From NCBI RefSeq assembly GCF_025499515.1, contig NZ_JAMKFA010000007.1:206069-270068 (forward strand): 64,000 nt of DNA. Direction: 5' to 3'. How positions within the stretch are numbered: the first letter of the stretch is position 1; every line of letters begins with the position of its first letter. A model generated the notes under the pieces. It saw nothing but the letters and a program-made list of their open reading frames with translations, ran no database searches and was not told the origin of the DNA. Origin of the DNA: Flavobacterium odoriferum. GTDB taxonomy: Bacteria > Bacteroidota > Bacteroidia > Flavobacteriales > Flavobacteriaceae. Positions 36,285-44,320 of this stretch are shown piece by piece. Position numbers and translations under genes: made by a program.

Positions 36285-37982
36285 ATGCAACTTTCGGAAC
36301 AAGAAATCATTAGAAGAGACAAACTAAACGCTTTACGCGAACTTGGAATTAACCCTTATCCAGCGGATTTATTTCCGGTGAATCACACTTCAAAGCAAGT
36401 GAAGGAAAATTTTAAAGAAGGCAAGAAGGTTATTTTGGCTGGACGTTTAATGAGTGTTCGTGATCAAGGAAAAGCTTCGTTTGCTGAATTACAAGACAGC
36501 GAAGGAAGAATTCAATTGTATTTTAATCGCGATGTGCTTTGCGAAGGTGAAGACAAAACGCTTTACAACCAAGTTTTCAAAAAATTAACCGATTTAGGTG
36601 ACTTTATTGGAATTGAAGGAGAATTATTCATGACAAAAGTAGGCGCAATGTGTGTTCGCGTGGATGATTTTAAAATGTTGAGTAAAACTTTAAAACCGCT
36701 TCCGTTACCAAAAACAGATGAAGAAGGTCATGTGTTTGACGCGTTTACTGACCCAGAATTACGCTACCGTATGCGTTACGTTGATTTAGTAGTTAATCCG
36801 CAAGTGAAAGAAGTTTTCATGAAAAGAACAAAATTGTTCACGGCAATGCGAACGTTTTTCAACGAAGCAGGTTATATGGAAGTGGAAACTCCGGTTTTAC
36901 AATCGATTCCTGGTGGAGCGGCAGCACGCCCGTTTATTACACATCATAACAGTTTAGATATTCCATTATACATGCGAATTGCTAACGAATTATATTTGAA
37001 AAGATTAATCGTGGGTGGATTTGATGGTGTTTACGAATTTTCAAAAAACTTCCGTAACGAAGGAATGGACAGAACGCATAATCCAGAATTTACCGCAATG
37101 GAAATTTATGTAGCATACAAAGACTACAACTGGATGATGGAGATGACAGAAAATTTATTAGAATATTGTGCCACTCAAGTAAACGGAACCACTGAAGCTA
37201 CTTTTGGAGAACATAAAGTAAACTTCAAAGCTCCTTACGCAAGAGTAACGATGACAGATGCTATCAAACAATTCACAGGTTTTGACATTACTGGGAAATC
37301 GGAAGATGAATTGCGCGAAGCTGCAAAATCTATGGGAATCGAAGTAAACGATACCATGGGTAAAGGAAAATTAATCGATGAAATTTTTGGTGAGAAATGT
37401 GAAGGTAACTTTATTCAACCAACGTTCATTACTGATTATCCTAAAGAAATGTCGCCTTTATGTAAATCGCACCGTGATAATCCCGAATTAACAGAGCGTT
37501 TTGAGTTGATGGTTTGTGGTAAAGAAATTGCCAATGCGTATTCGGAATTAAATGATCCAATTGACCAAAGAGAGCGTTTTGAAAACCAAATGGCTTTAGC
37601 CGCAAAAGGTGATGACGAAGCAAACGGAATTATCGATGAAGACTTCTTAAGAGCTTTAGAATATGGAATGCCACCAACTTCTGGATTAGGAATTGGAATG
37701 GATCGTTTGATTATGTTTTTAACGAACAATCAATCGATTCAAGAAGTATTATTCTTCCCGCAAATGCGACCAGAGAAAAAAGGTCCAGAATTAACGGAAG
37801 ACGAAAAACATATCATTGAAATTTTAAAAGCGAACGAAGGCATTTCTATTGGTGATTTAAAAATAAAATCAGAGTTAAGCGGTAAAAAATGGGACGCTGC
37901 CAGCAAAGGCATTAGCAAACATGGCTTAATGAAGATTACAGTTGACGGTGATAATAAAATTGCTGAATATTTAGGGAAATAA
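36285..37982 (+). CDS. lysS: Lysyl-tRNA synthetase, class II
   Basis: 565 residues, about 60 longer than E. coli LysS. OB-fold anticodon domain (about 50-145; VILAGRLMSVRDQGKASFAEL), class II motif 1 region (FMKRTKLFTAMRTFFNEAGYMEVETPVLQ), motif 2 (FRNEGMDRTHNPEFTAMEIY) and motif 3 (PTSGLGIGMDRLIMFLTN). An extra C-terminal part from about residue 500 (LTEDEKHIIEILKANEGISIGDLKIKSELS...) has a winged-helix-like pattern; such tails are known on Flavobacteriia LysS as far as I recall. The heptad array sits in its promoter. A defence-like two-gene unit begins 17 bp after its stop. Confidence 0.97.
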   Translation: MQLSEQEIIRRDKLNALRELGINPYPADLFPVNHTSKQVKENFKEGKKVILAGRLMSVRDQGKASFAELQDSEGRIQLYFNRDVLCEGEDKTLYNQVFKKLTDLGDFIGIEGELFMTKVGAMCVRVDDFKMLSKTLKPLPLPKTDEEGHVFDAFTDPELRYRMRYVDLVVNPQVKEVFMKRTKLFTAMRTFFNEAGYMEVETPVLQSIPGGAAARPFITHHNSLDIPLYMRIANELYLKRLIVGGFDGVYEFSKNFRNEGMDRTHNPEFTAMEIYVAYKDYNWMMEMTENLLEYCATQVNGTTEATFGEHKVNFKAPYARVTMTDAIKQFTGFDITGKSEDELREAAKSMGIEVNDTMGKGKLIDEIFGEKCEGNFIQPTFITDYPKEMSPLCKSHRDNPELTERFELMVCGKEIANAYSELNDPIDQRERFENQMALAAKGDDEANGIIDEDFLRALEYGMPPTSGLGIGMDRLIMFLTNNQSIQEVLFFPQMRPEKKGPELTEDEKHIIEILKANEGISIGDLKIKSELSGKKWDAASKGISKHGLMKITVDGDNKIAEYLGK

Positions 37983-37987
37983 TTTCC

Positions 37988-37995
37988 TATATTTG
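37988..37995 (+). promoter_or_regulatory. -7 box before the AAA ATPase gene
   Basis: TATATTTG lies just 4 nt before the ATPase ATG at 38000, so a transcript from it would be leaderless or nearly so. The nearest TTG (37960-37962) is 25 bp upstream, slightly too far for a standard -33. Confidence 0.5.
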
Positions 37996-37999
37996 AATT

Positions 38000-39322
38000 A
38001 TGGAAAGAGCAAAACTTATAGTTAAAAATTTTGGCCCTCTAAAAGATATTGAAATAGAAGTTAGAGAAATGGTTACTTTTATTGGTGCACAAGCATCAGG
38101 AAAAAGCACACTTGCTAAATTACTTTCTATTTTTGAGGATGAAAATTTTAGAAGAGATGAAAATATAACTTTCGAAGAAGAATTAAAAAAATATAACATA
38201 TATAGTTATCTAAAACAAGAAACTTATATAAGCTATGACAATTTTGAATCTAAAGACATTTCCCTAAGTAGCTTTGTTTATGAAAATAGTGAATATTTGA
38301 AGTTCGGGAGTTCTAATTGTTTAGATCTTGTAAAAAGGGATTTAAATAATTATAAAAAAATAGACTTTTTAAAAGATTTTATTAATTATGATTTAGATTT
38401 TATTATCCTTAGAAAAATTGAATTTATAAAAAAGTTTATAAGACATTTTAACTTATCAGAGGACAAAACCAATATTTTCATAGATTATTTTATAAATATT
38501 AAAAAAAATAAATCTAAATCTGATATAGACCAAATATTAGAAATATTAGAAATGGAAAAAAAACCTGAAAACTATATTTCTATATATGAAGATCTATTAA
38601 ATATTTTACCTGAGGTTTATGCTTTTGATTCATTATATATTCCTACAGAAAGAAACTTTTTACACTTAATAGCTGAAAACACTCTTGGTTTAATAAATAA
38701 TAACGTTCAAATCCCAAAACATTTGTTAAATAGTGGACAAGATTATGAAAAAGCAATTAAATCAATAAAAGAATTACCATTAGGTATTATTGATAAGAAG
38801 ATTAAATATAAACGAGAAGGAAAAACATCATACATATATCACAATCAAACTGAAAAAGTGGATTTATTGGAGTCTGCTTCAGGTTTACAAACAGTTGTTC
38901 CTATTTTATTATTAGTTGAGTACGCAAAGTCCCTAAAAGACGAATATAACTTCAATTTTGTTGTTGAAGAACCTGAACTAAATTTATACCCAAAAGCTCA
39001 ACATGAGTTGATTAAATATTTGGTTAAAAACTGTTTGTTAGATAGAAAAAATTTAATTCTAACAACACACAGCCCTTTTATATTAGCCTCTTTAAATAAT
39101 TTATTATTAGCTTATGATAAAGGACAATCTAAACCAAAAGAGGTTAACAAAATTATAAAAAAAGAATCTTGGCTAAACCCAAAAAACTTTATTGCTTATC
39201 AATTAAAAAACGGCAAAGCGTATAAAATAACAGATGATAAGTTGGGTCAAATTAAGGAAAATATGATTGATAGAATTTCAGATGAGTTTTCAGATGAGTT
39301 TAGTAAATTATTAAATTTATGA
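38000..39322 (+). CDS. AAA ATPase of the OLD/AAA_15 type, putative defence component
   Basis: 440 residues. Walker A GAQASGKST at 29-37 right after an N-terminal strand pair (LIVKNFGPLKDIEIE), which is typical of AAA_15/OLD and SMC-like ATPases. An insertion of helices rich in K, N, I and F occupies about 50-240. ESASGLQTVVP (about 291-301) fits the ABC signature position, Walker B is VVEEPELNLYP (321-331) with glutamate, and LTTHSPFIL (354-362) supplies the H-loop. The Toprim nuclease domain of true OLD proteins is absent. It overlaps by 4 nt (ATGA) a small PD-(D/E)xK-like gene. The composition is clearly more AT-rich than lysS, which suggests transfer. Role as anti-phage sensor/motor is inference. 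Confidence 0.8.
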   Translation: MERAKLIVKNFGPLKDIEIEVREMVTFIGAQASGKSTLAKLLSIFEDENFRRDENITFEEELKKYNIYSYLKQETYISYDNFESKDISLSSFVYENSEYLKFGSSNCLDLVKRDLNNYKKIDFLKDFINYDLDFIILRKIEFIKKFIRHFNLSEDKTNIFIDYFINIKKNKSKSDIDQILEILEMEKKPENYISIYEDLLNILPEVYAFDSLYIPTERNFLHLIAENTLGLINNNVQIPKHLLNSGQDYEKAIKSIKELPLGIIDKKIKYKREGKTSYIYHNQTEKVDLLESASGLQTVVPILLLVEYAKSLKDEYNFNFVVEEPELNLYPKAQHELIKYLVKNCLLDRKNLILTTHSPFILASLNNLLLAYDKGQSKPKEVNKIIKKESWLNPKNFIAYQLKNGKAYKITDDKLGQIKENMIDRISDEFSDEFSKLLNL

Positions 39323-39831
39323 CAGAAGAGTTATTAATTCAATTTCCTGAAATTATTGAAAATGGTTGTTTAAAAAGTATTAACAACAAACATTCTTTCA
39401 TTTTTGATGATAATGAAACTAAAAAAGGTGTTTTTGTCACTGCACATGATAAATTTCATTTACACGTCGAAAAGAACCATAGTAAATCTTTAAATTTTAT
39501 TCAAAATGACTCATGTGTGATGAATAGTGATAATGGTAAGCAGTGTGATTATGTCCTATTTGATAATGAAAAAGTATGTTTTTCTGAAATTAAAGCGACA
39601 AAAGAAAATTTATCCAACCGAAGAAAAGATGCTTTAAAACAATTAGAAAATACTATAAAATTTTATTTTGAAAATAATTTATTTAAAAATTATCAAAGTA
39701 AAAATGCTTTAATAACCTTTGACAATAATAAAAGAATTGCACCTCAAGCAAGTAAATCAACAAAAACAAAAGAATTTAAAGTAAAATATGATGTAAATCT
39801 GAATGAAGGAAATTATATCTTATTTGAATAA
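39319..39831 (+). CDS. Small PD-(D/E)xK nuclease-like partner of the ATPase
   Basis: 170 residues, no close family recognised. Residues 72-116 show a plausible PD-(D/E)xK core: D77 in QCDYVLFD, a strand KVCFSEIKA with E90-x-K92, then a helix NRRKDALKQLENTIKFY with Q108 in the place where motif IV often has a Q. The spacing D-(12)-E-x-K fits restriction-endonuclease-like folds. No signal peptide or membrane helix. The ATG overlaps the ATPase TGA, so the pair is translationally coupled. Similar ATPase plus effector pairs include Septu, PARIS and Abi systems, but the effector type differs, so I do not assign it to a named system. Confidence 0.62.
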   Translation: MTEELLIQFPEIIENGCLKSINNKHSFIFDDNETKKGVFVTAHDKFHLHVEKNHSKSLNFIQNDSCVMNSDNGKQCDYVLFDNEKVCFSEIKATKENLSNRRKDALKQLENTIKFYFENNLFKNYQSKNALITFDNNKRIAPQASKSTKTKEFKVKYDVNLNEGNYILFE

Positions 39832-39834
39832 TTT

Positions 39835-39866
39835 AAAAAAGGAACTCAAATGAGTTCCTTTTTTTT
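39835..39866. terminator. Bidirectional terminator
   Basis: AAAAAAGGAACTCA-AA-TGAGTTCCTTTTTTTT; ends the ATPase pair and the convergent MbnP-type cluster. Confidence 0.93.
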
Positions 39867-39867
39867 A

Positions 39868-40830
39868 TTACAAACTATAATTTAAATTTAAACTCCAACG
39901 GTAATTGGCTTCCAGATTACCACCATTCAAATTTTGAGTAATTGGTAACATTACATTTGCTCCAACAGAAAATTTATCTTTTCCTATTTCAAAGCCCAAT
40001 TTTCCGAAGAAAATATCGCCAGCAGTATTACGTACTTTTTGTCCTAACTGATAATTATCTTCATATACTTCACCTGCAAAGCCAAGTTGTGGTGCTATCG
40101 AATACTTTTCTTGTTCATACAAATAGAAAAAAGTTCCTGAATAATTGAATTGATTTCCGAAACGATAATTTTTATTGTTCTCTGTTTTTATCACATAGTT
40201 TAAAAGCGTATTTAGTCCAAATTGTTTTCTTTTTACTACATATTCAGTAGCTAAAAGATAATCAAAACTTCCTGTTCCTACTTGATAACTTGGATTGAAA
40301 CTCCCGTTATTTGCTTCATCAAATTTTCCAGTTGGAAGTTTTATTCCAGCTCCAGCCTGCAATGAATGAACTAAAACGGTACTATCCTTGTGTGTTTGGT
40401 ACAATTGATACATCCCTAAAATGGTAATATCTCCTATTCCGTTAACATTTTGTTTTCCGTTTGCTGATTCTCGATTATGAAAATGATACGGAATTAAAGC
40501 AGAAATTTGTACTTTTTTCACCACTGGAATTCGTGCCCAAACTTGCATCGTATTGTAACTTTCATTATACCAAGCCGAATTACTATACAAACCATCGGTA
40601 CTTTTATAAGATTGGTTAAAATAACGAATTCCTACAAAATTGGTATTTAACATTGAGGCAAAACCCATGCTTCCTCCACTTGCCGAACAGCCACAAGCAT
40701 CGCAATCATCAAAAAAGACCTCAGAAACTTGATGAAATTTTAAAAACGGATTAATTGTTGACAAACTGTCTTTTTCGGCTGTAAATCCATATTGAAAAAT
40801 CAATAGGAAAATAATGATATATTTTTTCAT
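39868..40830 (-). CDS. Outer membrane protein of the MbnP/MbnH copper cluster
   Basis: 320 residues with a signal peptide (YIIIFLLIFQYGFTA). A cysteine cluster follows the mature start, VFFDDCDACGCSASGGSMG (about residues 41-59), then a beta-barrel-like remainder with GIGDITILGMYQLYQ and GAGIKLPTGKFD, resembling the phenol-pathway outer membrane (MetA-like) family, ending NYRWSLNLNYSL. It follows the MbnH-like gene by 4 bp. The DxCDxCxC motif could bind copper, but that is inference. Perhaps an outer membrane channel for copper or a copper complex. Confidence 0.72.
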   Translation of the reverse strand: MKKYIIIFLLIFQYGFTAEKDSLSTINPFLKFHQVSEVFFDDCDACGCSASGGSMGFASMLNTNFVGIRYFNQSYKSTDGLYSNSAWYNESYNTMQVWARIPVVKKVQISALIPYHFHNRESANGKQNVNGIGDITILGMYQLYQTHKDSTVLVHSLQAGAGIKLPTGKFDEANNGSFNPSYQVGTGSFDYLLATEYVVKRKQFGLNTLLNYVIKTENNKNYRFGNQFNYSGTFFYLYEQEKYSIAPQLGFAGEVYEDNYQLGQKVRNTAGDIFFGKLGFEIGKDKFSVGANVMLPITQNLNGGNLEANYRWSLNLNYSL

Positions 40831-40834
40831 TTTT

Positions 40835-41875
40835 TTAAAATTCCGCGAATCTTGGATTGGTTAAAAATTCGTTATCCGTTAAGGTTTTTAAGAAGGCAAT
40901 AAGCTGTAATTTTTCGGTTGCAGTCAACGGAATTCCTAATGTTCCACCATTGTTTAAACTTGCGTCTAAATTTTGAGTATTAGAAACACCTGACGCATAA
41001 TGATTTAACACTGCTTCTAAAGTATAAAAACGACCATCGTGCATGTAAGGTGCCGTTTTTTCGATATTTCGCAAACTTGGCACTTTAAACTTGTATTTGT
41101 CAATATCCAATTCGGTTACACGATATCTTCCTTTGTCGTTTATTGACGGATTTATTGGCAATCCGTTGTTTCTAAACGAATTATCGGTAAATATATCTGT
41201 GGCATGACACGAAGCACACTTTTGATTGAACAAATCATAACCTGCTAATTCGTCTGAAGACAATGTTCCTCCTGCTTCATTTCTTCTATATTTATCAAAA
41301 CGTGAATTGGAAGAAGTGAGCATGGTCATAAATTGAGCTAATGCTTTTAGCATGTTTTCGGAATTGATTTCTTCTTCTGGAAAAGCTTGACGGAATAATT
41401 TTTTATACTCACTATCATTTTTCATCATATTGATAATGTTGATGATATTGCCATTCATTTCTAATTCGTTTGAAATTGGTGCCATTGATAGCAATTCAAT
41501 ATGATCGGCAGCTCCGTCCCAAAAAAACTGGGTTTGATAGGCCATGTTTTGAATAGGTGGTGCGTTTCGGGTTCCAATTCCGTCACCAACACCGTGACTA
41601 AAGGTGTGTCCGTGATGTGTAAACGCATCTTCTTGAATGTGGCAAAAACCACAAGAAACTACTCCGTCTGATGCTAAACGACCATCGTAAAAGATTTTTT
41701 TTCCTAATTCAAAACCCTTTTCGGTTAATGGATTATTAGCCATATTGTAGGCTAATGGTGGAAAATTTGATGGTACTTGATAATCAATTGGAATGTTTTG
41801 GTATTCTGATGAATCGTCTGATGCGCAACTGAATAAAAATCCAATTGCCAACAGCATAAAATATTTTGTTTTCAT
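40835..41875 (-). CDS. Di-heme cytochrome c peroxidase (MauG/MbnH type)
   Basis: 346 residues. Lipoprotein signal with cysteine about 17 (GFLFSC). Two CxxCH heme c sites: C75-G-F-C78-H79 and C220-A-S-C223-H224. Conserved MauG/CCP segments: GKKIFYDGRLASDG, GTRNAPPIQNMAYQTQFFWDGAAD, FKVPSLRNIEKTAPYMHDGRF. In methanotrophs MbnH oxidises a tryptophan of MbnP to kynurenine, creating a copper site. The upstream neighbour here is an MbnP-family protein, so the same job is likely. The substrate assignment rests on this neighbourhood. Confidence 0.9.
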   Translation of the reverse strand: MKTKYFMLLAIGFLFSCASDDSSEYQNIPIDYQVPSNFPPLAYNMANNPLTEKGFELGKKIFYDGRLASDGVVSCGFCHIQEDAFTHHGHTFSHGVGDGIGTRNAPPIQNMAYQTQFFWDGAADHIELLSMAPISNELEMNGNIINIINMMKNDSEYKKLFRQAFPEEEINSENMLKALAQFMTMLTSSNSRFDKYRRNEAGGTLSSDELAGYDLFNQKCASCHATDIFTDNSFRNNGLPINPSINDKGRYRVTELDIDKYKFKVPSLRNIEKTAPYMHDGRFYTLEAVLNHYASGVSNTQNLDASLNNGGTLGIPLTATEKLQLIAFLKTLTDNEFLTNPRFAEF

Positions 41876-41887
41876 AACGCTATGTTT

Positions 41888-42010
41888 TAGCCCAGATGGG
41901 AATGAAAAGCCCGTAAAGGAAAAACAAATTGATTTTGTTGCTAAAAAATAGCGACCAAAGAAGCTCTTTTTTTTTGCTTACAAAATTTTTGTTTTTCCTG
42001 CGGACTTGTA
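41888..42010. repeat. Dispersed intergenic element, copy B
   Basis: Starts TAGCCCAGATGGGAATG, with inverted repeats AGGAAAAACAAA (41917-41928) and TTTGTTTTTCCT (41988-41999), flanked by similar AAGCCCG / CGGACTT ends. It fills the spacer between the MbnP and MbnH-like genes and shares its opening with 36123-36180. Confidence 0.6.
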
Positions 42011-42039
42011 ATGTACAGCTGGATTAGCTTTTACTAAAA

Positions 42040-42819
42040 TTAATCGTTGTGAACGTGGTGTACTTCAAACATTGTAGGAACGTTGTTTGCAGAAATGTTT
42101 TGCACTTTTGTTCCTCCCATTACGTCTAGACCTTCTTCAAAATTGATAACTGTTGTACCATCAACAATCTTCTTTAAATCGGCCATGATATGAACCTGAG
42201 GAGTAATGTTTGTTCTTACTAATGCGTTGTCTGGTAAATCTAAAGTAACTTCTGCATAATTGTATACATCACCGGTTTTTCCTGTATGCACTCTATAATT
42301 TGCATTTGTATGCGTTGCTGAAGTAACAGTTCCTTCGAATTTTACAAATTTATATCCGGCAGCCCAAGACCATGTCATACCTAATGCTTGCGCATCTGAC
42401 CACATGGTTCCTTGTCCGTCTGCTCCAGCGTTAAATTGTGCCTGATCAACACCTATTCCGAAGGTAACTTTTGTGTAATTTCCAGCTGGAATGTTTGGTA
42501 AATTTAATAATGTACTTGCAGCATCTGCTTCGTTTACAAAGAAATAGCTTTCGCTTTTAGGCACAGTATAAGTTGAACCATCTTCTTTAGTTAAAACGAT
42601 ATTACTCACAATATAAATTGCATTTGAAGCTTTAACAACTTCTCCGTTTGAGTTTGTGTAAGGTGTATTAAAAGCAAAATCTGCATCGCCATAAACGTTA
42701 TCGAATTCTAATTTTAGGTTTCCTTCACCTGTTATTGCGTTATTATCATCGTCTGAACATGAAGTGAATGCTAAAGCTATAGCCATTACAGCTACTATAT
42801 TTTTTAATTGAAATTTCAT
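42040..42819 (-). CDS. MbnP-family copper-binding lipoprotein
   Basis: 259 residues. Lipobox ALAFTSC (cysteine about 21) then SDDDN. A single domain: LKLEFDNVYGDADFAF, IYIVSNIVLTKEDGS, FGIGVDQAQFNAG, and the tryptophan-rich MTWSWAAGYKFVKFEG (about residues 152-167), which matches the family's MxWxWxxGYKFxxxEG. The C-terminus is histidine-rich (FEVHHVHND), adding possible copper ligands. One of the tryptophans is the expected target of the partner MauG/MbnH heme enzyme. First gene of the cluster running to 39868. Confidence 0.87.
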   Translation of the reverse strand: MKFQLKNIVAVMAIALAFTSCSDDDNNAITGEGNLKLEFDNVYGDADFAFNTPYTNSNGEVVKASNAIYIVSNIVLTKEDGSTYTVPKSESYFFVNEADAASTLLNLPNIPAGNYTKVTFGIGVDQAQFNAGADGQGTMWSDAQALGMTWSWAAGYKFVKFEGTVTSATHTNANYRVHTGKTGDVYNYAEVTLDLPDNALVRTNITPQVHIMADLKKIVDGTTVINFEEGLDVMGGTKVQNISANNVPTMFEVHHVHND

Positions 42820-42944
42820 TTTTTTGAAAATTTTTTAGTTTAAAATTTAATATTATTTGTGCTTAAAAGATTGATTTCTTTAAACAATTTTGGACATAGA
42901 TATCCTAATCGATTCTTAGAATTAGAAACGATTGTAATAAAAAA

Positions 42945-43322
42945 TTAAACTAAAGAGGTGGGTGGATGAAAAGTGGACTGTATTGCAGTCAAAGCATACA
43001 AATTCTGATAGTCAGAATTGATTTTTTTGTTTGTGAAAACGAAATTTTCAGCAAAAGAAACTACTTTGAATTCTTGACAAAACATGGTTTCAATTTCTTG
43101 TTTTACGTTTTGCTTTTTGTCAGAAGAAATAGGTTTTTCTTCTTCAGCAGATTTTGCTAATTGCTTCGCTAAGTGACACTTACCATTACATTTAAGTTCA
43201 GGCTTGTCCTTATTTTCACAAAGCTCTTTTACAATATAGTCATAATTAACAATGTATTCCAAAAATGGAATAGCTGGCTTTACCAGCATAAAAAAAGCGA
43301 TTAAAATGACTAAATTTTTCAC
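42945..43322 (-). CDS. Small cysteine-motif protein next to the copper cluster
   Basis: 125 residues if it starts at GTG 43322; the ATG at 43289 (114 residues) is the alternative, and a TTG at 43337 lies above the predicted -7 box. One N-terminal hydrophobic segment (VKNLVILIAFFMLVKPAIPF) then YIVNYDYIVKELCENKDKPELKCNGKCHLAKQLAK with a conserved-looking C-x(8)-C-x(3)-C-H motif. I do not know a named family. Its place beside MbnP/MbnH and the C/H motif suggest periplasmic metal handling. Confidence 0.65.
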   Translation of the reverse strand: MKNLVILIAFFMLVKPAIPFLEYIVNYDYIVKELCENKDKPELKCNGKCHLAKQLAKSAEEEKPISSDKKQNVKQEIETMFCQEFKVVSFAENFVFTNKKINSDYQNLYALTAIQSTFHPPTSLV

Positions 43323-43326
43323 TTTA

Positions 43327-43354
43327 CAAATATACAAACGTTTTTCTATTGCAA
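43327..43354 (-). promoter_or_regulatory. Promoter of the small cysteine-motif gene
   Basis: Minus strand -7 TATATTTG (43327-43334) and -33 TTG (43352-43354), spacing 17 bp. The start site would be close to 43321, next to the GTG start candidate. Confidence 0.7.
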
Positions 43355-43450
43355 TTAATTAAAAAACCATTTTTAATAATTTTTTGTTAACGATTAAACC
43401 TTTTTAAAATGATAGTGTCTTATCATCAAACAATTAAAAAAATAAGAAAG

Positions 43451-43897
43451 ATGAAAAAATTAATTTTAGCAGCAGTATTAGTAGTATCAACACTAACTTT
43501 TGCACAAGAAAGAGGTAGAAAAGGAGAAAAATTAACTCCTGAACAACAAACAGAATTACAAGTTAAAAAAATGACTTTAGAATTAGACTTGGATGCTAAA
43601 CAGCAGAAAGAAGTTAAGGCAATTTTGTTAGAAAATGCAAAAAAAAGAGATGCAAAAATGGCTGAAATGAAAGCAAAAAGAGAAAAAGGTGAAAAACCTT
43701 CAGCTGATGAAAAGTTTGCAATGAAAAATGAAATGCTAGATAATCAAATTGAACACAAAGCTCAAATGAAAAAAATTCTAAAACCTGAACAATTTCAAAA
43801 ATGGGAACAAAACCTTGAAAATAGAAAAGAAAAAATGAGTGAAAGAAAAGAGAAAGGTAAAGAAAAAAGAAAAGCTTCTCAACAAAAAGAAGAATAG
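43451..43897 (+). CDS. Periplasmic Spy/CpxP-like helical protein
   Basis: 148 residues from the ATG at 43451. Signal peptide (KKLILAAVLVVSTLTFAQ) and a highly charged helical body: KLTPEQQTELQVKKMTLELDLDAKQQKEVKAIL, then a K/E-rich end. The LTPEQ motif and length resemble LTxxQ proteins such as Spy and CpxP (DUF4890-like in Bacteroidota), which act as chaperones or metal-stress sensors in the periplasm. Divergent from the copper cluster; this proximity suggests envelope or copper stress, as inference. Confidence 0.75.
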   Translation: MKKLILAAVLVVSTLTFAQERGRKGEKLTPEQQTELQVKKMTLELDLDAKQQKEVKAILLENAKKRDAKMAEMKAKREKGEKPSADEKFAMKNEMLDNQIEHKAQMKKILKPEQFQKWEQNLENRKEKMSERKEKGKEKRKASQQKEE

Positions 43898-43969
43898 TTT
43901 TTTATGTTTTTTTGGTAATCTAAAAAAAATCTATTAGATTTGAATTTCGAAAACTATAAAAATATCTAT

Positions 43970-44290
43970 ATGAAAAATTTAATTACTGTAATTGCTTTGT
44001 TTTTTACATTCACAATAGGAGCTTTTGCACAGGATTCTAAAAAGGAAGATCCGAAAATTTTAGCAAAAAGAGAATTACATTCACTAACTAAAATAATTGA
44101 TCTTGACAACAGTGTCGCTATAGGCTTAAATGACCTATTAATTTACAAGCATGAAACTGTAAACAGATTTCCAGAGAAAAAAGAGGAAGTAGCAGCAACT
44201 ATTGAAAATAAATTAAAAAGCACATTTACTGCTGAACAATTTCTTAAAATAAAAAACAATAAAGTCTTATTTGAAGATTTACTTTATTAA
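43970..44290 (+). CDS. Small secreted helical protein
   Basis: 106 residues from ATG 43970 (the frame opens at 43940). Signal peptide (NLITVIALFFTFTIGAFAQ), mature part helical: KILAKRELHSLTKIIDLDNSVAIGLNDLLIYKHETV and TAEQFLKIKNNKVLFEDLLY. Organised like a shortened Spy-like protein (final FTAEQFLKI). Not assigned to a family. 72 bp after the Spy-like gene, same strand, ends at a bidirectional terminator. Confidence 0.7.
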   Translation: MKNLITVIALFFTFTIGAFAQDSKKEDPKILAKRELHSLTKIIDLDNSVAIGLNDLLIYKHETVNRFPEKKEEVAATIENKLKSTFTAEQFLKIKNNKVLFEDLLY

Positions 44291-44320
44291 AAAAAGTCCC
44301 GCAAATGCGGGACTTTTTTT
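44289..44320. terminator. Bidirectional terminator
   Basis: AAAAAAAGTCCCGCA-AA-TGCGGGACTTTTTTT, GC-rich 8-bp core, between convergent genes; its edge overlaps the hemL stop codon (44319-44321). Confidence 0.95.
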
